Assembly (NCBI RefSeq): GCF_900114005.1
Contig: NZ_FORM01000008.1
Span: 62,001 to 126,000 of the forward strand
Reading direction: 5' to 3'
DNA: 64,000 bases
Source: Olleya namhaensis
Lineage (GTDB): Bacteria > Bacteroidota > Bacteroidia > Flavobacteriales > Flavobacteriaceae
The notes beneath the pieces are model-generated. The model was not told the origin of the DNA and did no database searches. It was given only the letters and a program-made list of their open reading frames with translations. A program made the translations under genes and the position numbers. This document shows positions 35,402 through 43,340 of this stretch, piece after piece; positions within the stretch are counted from its first letter, which is position 1, and each line of letters begins with the position of its first letter.

Positions 35402-36292
35402 ATGCTTTCTGTTTTAATACCGACCTATAATTACAACGTCACCACATTAGTTAACAGTCTGCATGCACAATTACTACAATCACAAATTAATTTTGAGATT
35501 TTAATATTAGATGACGGATCAAACCATGTTATAAATACAACCAATCAAGTATTAAACACATTAGCATTTGTAACATTTAAAACCAATATTAAAAATGTTG
35601 GATTAAGTAATAACCGTAATCTTTTAGCTGAAGCGTCCATCTATAACTATATTTTATTTATTGATGGTGACTCTCTAGTTATATCGGACCAATACATTGC
35701 CAATTATCTTAGTAATATTACACCTGAAACTGGTATCATTTATGGTGGACGTATCCATCCAAAACAAGTCTCTAAAAAAAGAGAATTACGCTTAGTTTAC
35801 GGAAAAAAAAGAGAAGATTTAAGCGCCAAGCAAAGATCTGAAAAACCGCATAAACGCATGTTTTGTAATAATACGTTAATGACTAAAGTAACATTTAACG
35901 CTATTACGTTTGAAAAAACATTAAACCAATATGGTCATGAAGACACATTATTTGCATACAAAGCAAGTGTTTTAAAAACAGCCATTTTACATATTGACAA
36001 TCCTATTTTACATGGTGATGTTGATTTTAATAACGTCTTTTTAAACAAAACAGAAAAAGGATTAAAAAACTTAGATTATATTTATAAATCAGAACTTATA
36101 CCACAAGATTTTATTCCTTTTTTAGAGTATTTCTCTAAATTAAAGCGATTTAAATTAAATTATCTTTTAGCCTATTCTTACTATTTTACTAATCCGATAA
36201 CTAAGTATTTATTAACCAGCAAACTGACCTCTTTAGCATTATTTGATATCTTTAGAATTAGTTACTTTTGTCATATTAACCTCAAAAAATGA
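35402..36292 (+). CDS. Glycosyltransferase family 2
   Basis: The 296-residue GT-A protein starts MLSVLIPTYNYNVTTLVNSL. Nucleotide-sugar binding is shown by ILILDDGSN and the metal-binding region NYILFIDGDS. The C-terminal part (YGHEDTLFAYKA) carries the acceptor-site acidic residues. It transfers a sugar in surface polysaccharide assembly; sugar and acceptor cannot be read. It is the first glycosyltransferase of the cluster on the + strand and overlaps the next by four bases (ATGA). Confidence 0.92.
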   Translation: MLSVLIPTYNYNVTTLVNSLHAQLLQSQINFEILILDDGSNHVINTTNQVLNTLAFVTFKTNIKNVGLSNNRNLLAEASIYNYILFIDGDSLVISDQYIANYLSNITPETGIIYGGRIHPKQVSKKRELRLVYGKKREDLSAKQRSEKPHKRMFCNNTLMTKVTFNAITFEKTLNQYGHEDTLFAYKASVLKTAILHIDNPILHGDVDFNNVFLNKTEKGLKNLDYIYKSELIPQDFIPFLEYFSKLKRFKLNYLLAYSYYFTNPITKYLLTSKLTSLALFDIFRISYFCHINLKK

Positions 36293-37227
36293 GTCCTTTC
36301 TTCTCTGTTGTCATACCGCTTTATAACAAAGAAAGTTATATTTCAAAAACATTAAACACGGTTTTAAATCAGTCGTTTAAAGATTTTGAAGTTATTATAG
36401 TTAATGATGGCTCTACAGACCAAAGTGTTTCCGTTATAGATACTTATACAGACAAAAGGATAAAACTTATACATCAAACAAATCAGGGCGTTTCCGTTGC
36501 ACGTAATACTGCAATAACAGCTTCAACCGGAATGTATATCGCGACATTAGACGCAGATGATATTTGGAAACCAAATCATTTAAAAGCATTAAAAAAGTGC
36601 ATTGATACTTTTAAAAACGCTGTCTTATTCTGTAATAATTACGAAATTAAAAGACGTGATGGTTTTGTAACAAAAGCTAAATTTAATTTTGAATACCACT
36701 CCGACTGTCTTTTAGTAGACAATTTTTTTGAAGCTAATATTATAAACTACATTCCGCACTCTTCTTCTGTTGCATTTAAAAAAGATACGTTCTTTAAAAT
36801 AGGAGCTTACAATACGCAATTACGTACAGGACAAGATATTGATTTGTGGATTAGATTTGGCTTACATGGTGCCATAGCATTTAACCCCGTGGTTACCATG
36901 CTTTACAACTTTTTTGACCCTAATAGTTTATCTAATAGTAAACTGAATGATAATAGGTTATTATTGATTAGTCAGTATACTACTGAAGAACAAACTAACC
37001 CGTCTTTAAAACGCTACATGGACATTAAGCGTTATGCTTTAGCCATTAGATACAAGTTTAATAATGAAGATAAAAAAGCGACGTTTTTAATTAATGAAAT
37101 TAACGTCAACAATCTTAATTTCAAGCAGCGTGTGATATTAAATTGTCCAAAAATACTTTTAATAAAACTGAAACAATTTCAAGAGTTTTTGATAAAAAAG
37201 AATATTTATTTATCAGCTTTTAGATAA
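36289..37227 (+). CDS. Glycosyltransferase family 2
   Basis: The 312-residue GT-A protein has FSVVIPLYNKESYISKTLNT at the start, EVIIVNDGSTDQSV for nucleotide binding, and YIATLDADDIWKPNHL as the DxD metal site. The region RTGQDIDLWIRFGL is the usual acceptor-site ED motif. It is translationally coupled to the preceding glycosyltransferase through a four-base overlap. Its end overlaps by 15 bases with the convergent FdtA-like gene. It is part of the polysaccharide cluster. Confidence 0.93.
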   Translation: MSPFFSVVIPLYNKESYISKTLNTVLNQSFKDFEVIIVNDGSTDQSVSVIDTYTDKRIKLIHQTNQGVSVARNTAITASTGMYIATLDADDIWKPNHLKALKKCIDTFKNAVLFCNNYEIKRRDGFVTKAKFNFEYHSDCLLVDNFFEANIINYIPHSSSVAFKKDTFFKIGAYNTQLRTGQDIDLWIRFGLHGAIAFNPVVTMLYNFFDPNSLSNSKLNDNRLLLISQYTTEEQTNPSLKRYMDIKRYALAIRYKFNNEDKKATFLINEINVNNLNFKQRVILNCPKILLIKLKQFQEFLIKKNIYLSAFR

Positions 37228-37629
37228 TACAAATTGATTATAATCCCTGATGTAATCTAACTCTTTATAGACATCGGAAGCCAACACCAAACATACAGAC
37301 CCTGCTGAAAAATTCTCAAGCTCTCTCCAAATACCTGGCACAATCAACAAACCTTTATCGGGTTTATTAAGTGTTACGGTTTTAGTAGACTTACCATCTT
37401 TTAATATAACATCAAAACTACCACTTAACGGAATCAAAAATTGATATAATGCCTTATGTGCATGACCACCGCGATAAGCATCACTTGGAACATCGTATAA
37501 ATAATAGACACGTTTAATATCAAAATCCAAACAGTCTTTTTCAATAACCGAAAGATTACCTCTCCCTTCTTCGTCAGAAATTTTAGGGATATTAATTATT
37601 TGGACGTCGTCAAGATTAGTTTGTTTCAT
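37213..37629 (-). CDS. fdtA: FdtA/WxcM-like dTDP-sugar 3,4-ketoisomerase (cupin)
   Basis: The 138-residue single cupin domain has RVYYLYDVPSDAYRGGHAHKALYQFLIPLSGSF; the GGHAHK histidines are the catalytic/binding motif of FdtA, QdtA and WxcM-like enzymes. It isomerises dTDP-4-keto-6-deoxyglucose to the 3-keto sugar, a step towards 3-amino-3,6-dideoxyhexoses. The FdtB-like aminotransferase (41212-42315) and an acyltransferase lie in the same cluster, which supports that pathway. It is coupled to the upstream GT4 gene by a 14-base overlap. The exact stereochemistry (Fdt versus Qdt) cannot be told. Confidence 0.88.
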   Translation of the reverse strand: MKQTNLDDVQIINIPKISDEEGRGNLSVIEKDCLDFDIKRVYYLYDVPSDAYRGGHAHKALYQFLIPLSGSFDVILKDGKSTKTVTLNKPDKGLLIVPGIWRELENFSAGSVCLVLASDVYKELDYIRDYNQFVLSKS

Positions 37630-38728
37630 TTATACGTTTTAAATAGTTGCTCCATTGTGCTCCAATAACTTCTTCAGATAAATGGCTTACGCTAGATTTA
37701 GCCGAAGCTTTACACGCGCTGTATAGATCTGTATCAAATATAAAAGTATTTAATGCAACCGCTAAAGTTTCTGTATTAAAATTTTCAACTAAAAGCCCAT
37801 TCTGCTTATCAAGAATAATTTCACTTGGTCCCGATTGACAATCTACTGACACGACAGGAGTTCCCATAGATAAGGATTCCAACAAAACCATCGGAAAACC
37901 TTCATATCTACTTGTTAATACCGTGTATTTTGCGTCTTTTATAAACTTAGCTGGGGCTTTAGTAAAGTTATAAAATAAAACATACTCTTCTAACTTTAAT
38001 GCAGACGCTAATTGTTGTAATTCAACTTTGTCCTCACCATCACCCAAAATTACCAACTTGACATTCTGCATTGGTAATTTAGACTGACTGTAAGCATTTA
38101 TTAATAAAGTAATGTTTTTACTTTTATTGACTAACCGTCCAAAATATAAAATATATTGTTCTGGTAAATTCAAATTTACATCTGTCGCATAATTTAAGAA
38201 GTCTTTATCAAATGCGTTATAAATGGTTGTGACATTTGTAAAACCGTAGTTTTGCTTTATTTTTTCATTTATAGCCTGACTAACAGTAATAAAGTTAGTG
38301 TCTGATTTATAAATCAATCGCGCTAAAAATCTTGCTTTTGGAATATAAGTCTCCGTATTGTAATTATGTACCCAGTATACCACATTTAGCTTTGTGTAGA
38401 CTAGCTTGTTAATAAGCCACTCTTTAATAAAAGTAGGTCGAGATCTAGAATCAACAACTATTGAAATATCATGCTTTTTAAGATATTGTTTAAAAGCAAT
38501 CAACCGTTGCAGTCTTCCAAATATAGGCGTCCCTTTTGCTTTTAAAATGCCTAAATCAAAACGCTGTCCCGAAAATTTAAAATCTTCTCCAGACAATACG
38601 GTAATGACATGCACGTGAAAACCAAAACCCTCTAAAATCTGAGATAATTTTGCACTTGTACGTTCTGCGCCTCCGCCTGCCAATGACGACGCAACAATCC
38701 CTACATTAATTTTATTATTAGTTTGCAA
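37616..38728 (-). CDS. Glycosyltransferase family 4 (GT-B)
   Basis: The 370-residue GT-B protein starts with GIVASSLAGGGAERTSAKL, the glycine-rich N-terminal loop of GT4 enzymes. The C-terminal donor site is shown by YILYFGRLVNKSKN and the EX7E region SRYEGFPMVLLESLSMGTPVVSVDC. The start codon is TTG (38726-38728), 19 bases after a perfect -7 box (38748-38755), with no ATG in frame upstream. It acts on the cytosolic face of the inner membrane in polysaccharide assembly. Confidence 0.92.
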   Translation of the reverse strand: MQTNNKINVGIVASSLAGGGAERTSAKLSQILEGFGFHVHVITVLSGEDFKFSGQRFDLGILKAKGTPIFGRLQRLIAFKQYLKKHDISIVVDSRSRPTFIKEWLINKLVYTKLNVVYWVHNYNTETYIPKARFLARLIYKSDTNFITVSQAINEKIKQNYGFTNVTTIYNAFDKDFLNYATDVNLNLPEQYILYFGRLVNKSKNITLLINAYSQSKLPMQNVKLVILGDGEDKVELQQLASALKLEEYVLFYNFTKAPAKFIKDAKYTVLTSRYEGFPMVLLESLSMGTPVVSVDCQSGPSEIILDKQNGLLVENFNTETLAVALNTFIFDTDLYSACKASAKSSVSHLSEEVIGAQWSNYLKRINETN

Positions 38729-38733
38729 ATGGT

Positions 38734-38741
38734 TAGTTTTG
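38734..38741 (+). promoter_or_regulatory. -7 promoter box for the 38760 glycosyltransferase
   Basis: TAGTTTTG is an exact TAnnTTTG match, 18 bases before the ATG at 38760. It overlaps the leader of the divergent gene (start 38728, box 38748-38755), so the two promoters are interleaved in 31 bases. Confidence 0.5.
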
Positions 38742-38747
38742 GATAAT

Positions 38748-38755
38748 CAAATATA
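38748..38755 (-). promoter_or_regulatory. -7 promoter box for the GT4/fdtA pair
   Basis: On the - strand this reads TATATTTG (exact TAnnTTTG), 19 bases before the TTG start at 38728. Confidence 0.5.
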
Positions 38756-38759
38756 GTAA

Positions 38760-39902
38760 ATGAAAATCTTATTATTGGGTGAATATAGTAGATTACACAA
38801 TTCTTTAAAAGAAGGTTTAGAAGCTTTAAATCATGAGGTTGTTATAATTGGCTCTGGAGATGGATTTAAATCCTTTCCGGTTGACTATAAAGTGTATTCT
38901 GTTTTTAGAGAAAAAAAAGCCCTACTATTTTTATCCAAAGCTATATTAAAAGTGTTTAGAATTAATATTATAAAAATAGAGCTTGCCATTAAATACTATT
39001 TAGTGTTTAACAAATTAAAGCAGTTTGATGTGGTACAACTTATTAACGAAGCCTCACTTAAAACAACTGCACGCTTAGAGATAGCACTACTAAAAAAACT
39101 TTTTAAGAAAACAAAAAAGGTGGTTTTACTGTCCTGTGGAGAAGATTATTACAACATCTCTTATGCCTTAAAAAACAAAGAAAACTATAGCCTTCTAACA
39201 CCTTATCTAAATGACAACACTTTAGCAAAAGACTATGCTTTTACTTTAGAATATGTCACAGAACGACATAAAAAACTACACACCTTTTTAGCACGTAATT
39301 ACGACGGGATTATTGCTTCAGATTTGGATTACCATTTACCTCTAATTAACACGCCTAAATACCTAGGTGTGATAGCTAATCCAATAAATACAGATATTAT
39401 AAATTACACACCTTTAGATTTAGATCAAAAAATTAAAATATTTTTGGGTATAAATACTGAAAATTCAATAAAAAAAGGCGTCTTATTTTTTGAGAAAGCT
39501 TTAAAAATTATAGCGTCAAAATATCCTGATCTAGTCGAAATAACAATCACTAAAAATCTACCATACAACACATACATAAATAGCTATAACCAAGCACATA
39601 TAATTTTAGATCAAGTCTATGGTTATGATCAAGGTTATAATGCTTTAGAAGCAATGGCTAAAGGTAAGGTGGTATTTACTGGCGCTGAGCAACAATGGTT
39701 AACATATTATAATGTAAAAGAAGATACAATAGCTATTAATGCATTGCCCGATGTAGACTATTTAGTCAAAAAAATAGAATGGTTAATTACTAACCCAAAT
39801 ATTATTAAGACAATATCTGTAAATGCTAATGCTTTTATAACAACACATCATAACTATAAAAATATAGCAGCACAATACGTTAAAACCTGGAATACATTAT
39901 AG
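38760..39902 (+). CDS. Glycosyltransferase, GT-B fold (GT1/GT4-like)
   Basis: The 380-residue protein starts MKILLLGEYSRLHNSLKEGL, an N-terminal GT-B strand and helix. The C-terminal half has KIFLGINTENSIKKGVLFFEKAL and the donor-site region VYGYDQGYNALEAMAKGKVVFTG, an EX7E-like motif (Glu in LEAMAKG). It is less typical than the GT4 at 37616, but the fold call is sound. It is the only + strand gene inside an otherwise - strand block, and its stop lies one base from the convergent flippase stop. Confidence 0.82.
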   Translation: MKILLLGEYSRLHNSLKEGLEALNHEVVIIGSGDGFKSFPVDYKVYSVFREKKALLFLSKAILKVFRINIIKIELAIKYYLVFNKLKQFDVVQLINEASLKTTARLEIALLKKLFKKTKKVVLLSCGEDYYNISYALKNKENYSLLTPYLNDNTLAKDYAFTLEYVTERHKKLHTFLARNYDGIIASDLDYHLPLINTPKYLGVIANPINTDIINYTPLDLDQKIKIFLGINTENSIKKGVLFFEKALKIIASKYPDLVEITITKNLPYNTYINSYNQAHIILDQVYGYDQGYNALEAMAKGKVVFTGAEQQWLTYYNVKEDTIAINALPDVDYLVKKIEWLITNPNIIKTISVNANAFITTHHNYKNIAAQYVKTWNTL

Positions 39903-39903
39903 A

Positions 39904-41211
39904 TTACTCTCCTTCTAAATTATCCGGTAGCACACCAAATAAAGACGAATAAAAAATTAGTAGTATTATGGCGTAATACATAACATTAGTTATAAAATAG
40001 GCCATATTTGCCCCGACTACCCCAAATTCGTCAATCAATAATGTACTTGTAAAATATAACGTGGTTACAGAAAAAGCTTCGGTAATAATATAATGCCAAA
40101 ACATGCGTTTAGCCAAAAACTGATAAGCAATGACTACTGACAGCACTTTAATAAAATCACCCATTAATTGCCATAAAAACAAATCTTCAACAGGTGTAAA
40201 CTCGTCCGTCAACACAACCTGAACAATAAAATGTCTCAAAAAATAGATGACCACTAATCCAACAGCAAATATTGGAATAATAGACTTATAAAAACCAAAA
40301 ACTTCTTTTCTAAAATCCTTGATATTATCAATCTCTGAAAATCTAGGTAAGATATACATGGTCAAAAGCGTGGTTACAAATAACAAGTAATACTTTGATA
40401 TTCTATTCATGGCTTCCCAAAAACCGGCTTCTTTTAATCCAATATTATCTATAATATAGCTTCTAATTAGTATCGCTATTAATGGTAATATTATTGCAGA
40501 AAACAAAGCCATACCGGAATACGAACTTAACTTTCTAGCAAAACTTAAACTAAAGTTACTTGACTTTATTAATGGTGCAAAATTTCGACGATTAATAATT
40601 CCAACCAATGTGATTAAAAATATAAGGGATTCTGCCACTACCACAGCTATCAAAGCCCCATCTACTTTTTGTTGCCAAATCAACAAAATAGTAACTGTAG
40701 CCCCTAAGATTTGTCCAAAAATATTGAATATTATCAAGTACTTGTATTTACCAAACCCATTTAAAATAGAAAAGGCAAACATGTTTAGGCAATAAAAAGG
40801 TATTGCTACAGCAAATATCCTAATGATATAGGCATAATTATTATAGTCTTTAAATATTAAATCACTAATATAATCCGCTTTCAGGTAAACCAGAAAAGAC
40901 ATTAATAAACTGGAGATAAAGCCTAAATAGAATACTGTAGATAATACTTTACTAAGTTGAACGGTATCTTTTTTAAATTGAGCGATATACTTTACAACCC
41001 CTTTATATAACCCAAGTATAGATATGGATTGTATAGACCCTGTAAAGTTTCTTAAATTACCAACTAATGCCATCCCTTCTGACCCAACAAATAAAGCTAG
41101 TGCTTTTGATGTTAAGAATCCTGCTATTATTTTTACAATAACAGAGATTGAGTTAAGTGAAGCCACTTTAACTAAAACATTAGTATTTATGTATTCTAAA
41201 AAATTTTTCAA
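39904..41211 (-). CDS. O-antigen translocase / polysaccharide flippase (Wzx-like, MOP superfamily)
   Basis: The 435-residue protein has ~12 membrane helices. The N-terminal KIIAGFLTSKALALFVGSEG is the signature of flavobacterial and enterobacterial WzxE-like O-antigen translocases. It flips lipid-linked oligosaccharide across the inner membrane. The start codon is TTG at 41209-41211, directly after the TAA stop of the aminotransferase (TAATTG), implying translational coupling; the next in-frame Met is ~46 residues in and would lose the first helix. Confidence 0.9.
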   Translation of the reverse strand: MKNFLEYINTNVLVKVASLNSISVIVKIIAGFLTSKALALFVGSEGMALVGNLRNFTGSIQSISILGLYKGVVKYIAQFKKDTVQLSKVLSTVFYLGFISSLLMSFLVYLKADYISDLIFKDYNNYAYIIRIFAVAIPFYCLNMFAFSILNGFGKYKYLIIFNIFGQILGATVTILLIWQQKVDGALIAVVVAESLIFLITLVGIINRRNFAPLIKSSNFSLSFARKLSSYSGMALFSAIILPLIAILIRSYIIDNIGLKEAGFWEAMNRISKYYLLFVTTLLTMYILPRFSEIDNIKDFRKEVFGFYKSIIPIFAVGLVVIYFLRHFIVQVVLTDEFTPVEDLFLWQLMGDFIKVLSVVIAYQFLAKRMFWHYIITEAFSVTTLYFTSTLLIDEFGVVGANMAYFITNVMYYAIILLIFYSSLFGVLPDNLEGE

Positions 41212-42315
41212 TTAATATCCGTTAAGTATTGCTATTACAGTATCGACCTGAAGTTTAGTCATAACTGGACTAATAGGAATACTCACACAAGTTTCGTGAA
41301 TTTTTTCTGTTATCGGAAATTTTAACTCGTTAAATCGATGAAGTGCTTTTTGTTTGTGCGGCGGAATTGGATAATGAATCCCTGATTGAATCTTATGTGA
41401 CTCTAAATAATTAATAAAATCATCTCGATTTTCTACCAAAACAACAAACAGATGAAACACATGATTGCGTAAACCATTAAACACCGGTAATTTTATCTTT
41501 ACATTTTTTACTTCTAACAAATAACGTTTTGCAATAGCTACACGCTGTACATTATCCGCATCCAAAAATTTAAGCTTAACATTTAAAAACAAGGCTTGAA
41601 TTTCGTCCAATCTATTATTTACTCCCAATACATCATTTACATATTTAGATGATGTGCCGTAATTTCTTAATTTAAAAATAACATCAGTTAATGCTTTATT
41701 ATTAGTAGTGACCGCTCCTGCATCTCCTAAAGCCCCTAAGTTTTTACTTGGGTAAAAGCTAAAAGCTGCTGCATCGCATAAGTTTCCCGATCGTTTTGAT
41801 GTTAGACTATCGATAGCTCCTGTGGATTGTGCAGCATCTTCAACAACTAATAACTGGTTACGCTTGGCTAACGCATTAATTTCAGAAACATCACACAATT
41901 GCCCATATAAATGAACAATCAATATCGCTTTTGTTGTTTCGGAAATATGTTTTTCAATTTCCGATGCTTCTATATTAAAGCTATCCGTATTAGGTTCAAT
42001 CAAAACAGGTTTTAAGCCCACTTCCATAATAGCCAATATAGATGCAATAAATGTATTAGCAGGCACAATAACTTCATCCCCCTTTTGCAATACGCCTAAT
42101 TCTAAATAGCCTTTAAAGATTAAAGCTAAAGCATCAAACCCATTACTGACACCAATACAATATTTAGTTCCACAATAATCCGCATAGTTAGCTTCAAATG
42201 TTGTTACACCTTGTCCTAAAACATATACTCCTGAATTTAAAAATGCATTGAACTCCGATTTGAATTCTGACTCAAAACGTGCATTAATTTTTGGTAGATC
42301 TAAAAACTTTATCAT
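41212..42315 (-). CDS. fdtB: DegT/DnrJ/EryC1/StrS-family sugar aminotransferase (FdtB/QdtB-like)
   Basis: The 367-residue PLP-dependent aminotransferase starts MIKFLDLPKINARFESEF. The PLP lysine is in SFYPSKNLGALGDAG; other family signatures are GVSNGFDALALIFKGYLELG, ANTFIASILAIMEVG, HLYGQLCD and VVEDAAQSTGA. It transfers an amino group from glutamate to a nucleotide-linked keto sugar. With the FdtA-like isomerase in the same cluster, the 3-keto-6-deoxyhexose is the likely substrate, giving a 3-amino-3,6-dideoxyhexose. It overlaps the acyltransferase by four bases. Confidence 0.9.
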   Translation of the reverse strand: MIKFLDLPKINARFESEFKSEFNAFLNSGVYVLGQGVTTFEANYADYCGTKYCIGVSNGFDALALIFKGYLELGVLQKGDEVIVPANTFIASILAIMEVGLKPVLIEPNTDSFNIEASEIEKHISETTKAILIVHLYGQLCDVSEINALAKRNQLLVVEDAAQSTGAIDSLTSKRSGNLCDAAAFSFYPSKNLGALGDAGAVTTNNKALTDVIFKLRNYGTSSKYVNDVLGVNNRLDEIQALFLNVKLKFLDADNVQRVAIAKRYLLEVKNVKIKLPVFNGLRNHVFHLFVVLVENRDDFINYLESHKIQSGIHYPIPPHKQKALHRFNELKFPITEKIHETCVSIPISPVMTKLQVDTVIAILNGY

Positions 42316-43184
42316 ATCAATACCGTGTCTAAAATTTTATAACTGTTAGTATCCACCGTATAAAAATCTTGTGTTACCGTTCTTGCTCCAAAACCTTCCT
42401 TCCAATATTGCAAACCTTGATTAACTTGTCTTCCGTTATTTACATTAGACACTCCAAAATCAAAAAATCGTTTCTTATTAAATACAGACGTAATTAAATA
42501 ATGATGCAAAAAATCTAAACTTCCTAATTCATTCTTTTGATTATTACCCGATATATATTGCGAATGCGCAACATATTTGCTCTCAAAAATTGTAGTCCCA
42601 GCTACTATCTGATTATTTTGATAGACATTAAATTGACGTATTTGTTTTTCAAAATTAGTTTTTAATGCTGTTATTTCGGCTAAACTATGCACCGGTTTCA
42701 CATTATGCTTTTCATTTAAATTAGGTTCAAGCACTGTAGACCAAAAAGATTCAAAACCACCTTCTTCCTTAATAACTAAACCGTGTTTTTTACCTCGTTT
42801 AACGCCTTCTAACCTATCTTTAGAAAATTTCAAGGCCTGTCTGTAATCAATTACAGATAATGCATCCCGTCTATTAAGTTTTGCATTTAGCAAAAACATG
42901 ATATAAGACTGCTCATCGTTTGGCAATGTATTATAAATAGAAGGCAATATTTTTAATTGTAATTCTGATATTTTAGCTTCATTTAAAAATTTTAAAAGTG
43001 CTTTATAAATTAATAAAACGCTATTCAATTTTAAATTTTCTTTAAACACTAAGCCGCCATATGTTAACCCTTGATGAGAATAAACACAATCTTCAACCCT
43101 GTTTGCTGGTAGTATAGCAACTAATTTTTCATCTTTAAAAACAAGCAATGAGAAATCATTAAATCTGTCGTTATGGTACTCCAT
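42312..43184 (-). CDS. FemAB-like GNAT-family acyltransferase (N-terminus probably longer)
   Basis: From the ATG at 43184 the product is 290 residues of a GNAT/FemAB-like protein: LVFKDEKLVAILPANRVED, YSHQGLTYGGLVFKENL, and a second half with RGKKHGLVIKEEGGF and SGNNQKNELGSLDFLHHYLI. Members acylate amino sugars or similar acceptors, which fits a cluster making an amino-sugar; transfer of an acetyl group to the FdtB product is my inference. The family normally has ~35 more residues before this Met. That sequence is present in frame (43185-43286) but lacks an ATG, GTG or TTG. It overlaps the aminotransferase by four bases. Confidence 0.82.
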   Translation of the reverse strand: MEYHNDRFNDFSLLVFKDEKLVAILPANRVEDCVYSHQGLTYGGLVFKENLKLNSVLLIYKALLKFLNEAKISELQLKILPSIYNTLPNDEQSYIMFLLNAKLNRRDALSVIDYRQALKFSKDRLEGVKRGKKHGLVIKEEGGFESFWSTVLEPNLNEKHNVKPVHSLAEITALKTNFEKQIRQFNVYQNNQIVAGTTIFESKYVAHSQYISGNNQKNELGSLDFLHHYLITSVFNKKRFFDFGVSNVNNGRQVNQGLQYWKEGFGARTVTQDFYTVDTNSYKILDTVLI

Positions 43185-43286
43185 AAAGTTTCGATTAAAT
43201 AAAAACGTTGCGTTCTTGGAGGCGACAACAAAATCGTTCCAAACGTTAAAGTATTCGGGGTTGTATGTTTGTATTGAAAAAATAAT
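43185..43286 (-). other. In-frame N-terminal extension of the GNAT gene with no standard start codon
   Basis: Read on the - strand in the frame of the gene at 42312-43184, this encodes 34 residues including QTYNPEYFNVWNDFVVASKN and then ATFLFNRNF immediately before MEYHNDRF. This is the conserved N-terminus of the family. The frame is closed by TAA at 43296-43298, and the only possible initiators are ATT (43284-43286 or 43281-43283) or ATA (43272-43274). Either a rare start codon is used, a base is missing in the T6 run at 43275-43280, or the start has been mutated. Confidence 0.65.
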
Positions 43287-43340
43287 ATTACAATTTTAGG
43301 CCAGCCTAAATTACTAATTAAAAAAGCAATTGTAGTACAT

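Noticed and set aside
43297-43312. Inverted repeat TTTAGGC/GCCTAAA after the sulfatase-fold gene as a terminator
   Set aside because: Very small loop and no T run on the - strand; the downstream genes appear to belong to the same unit.
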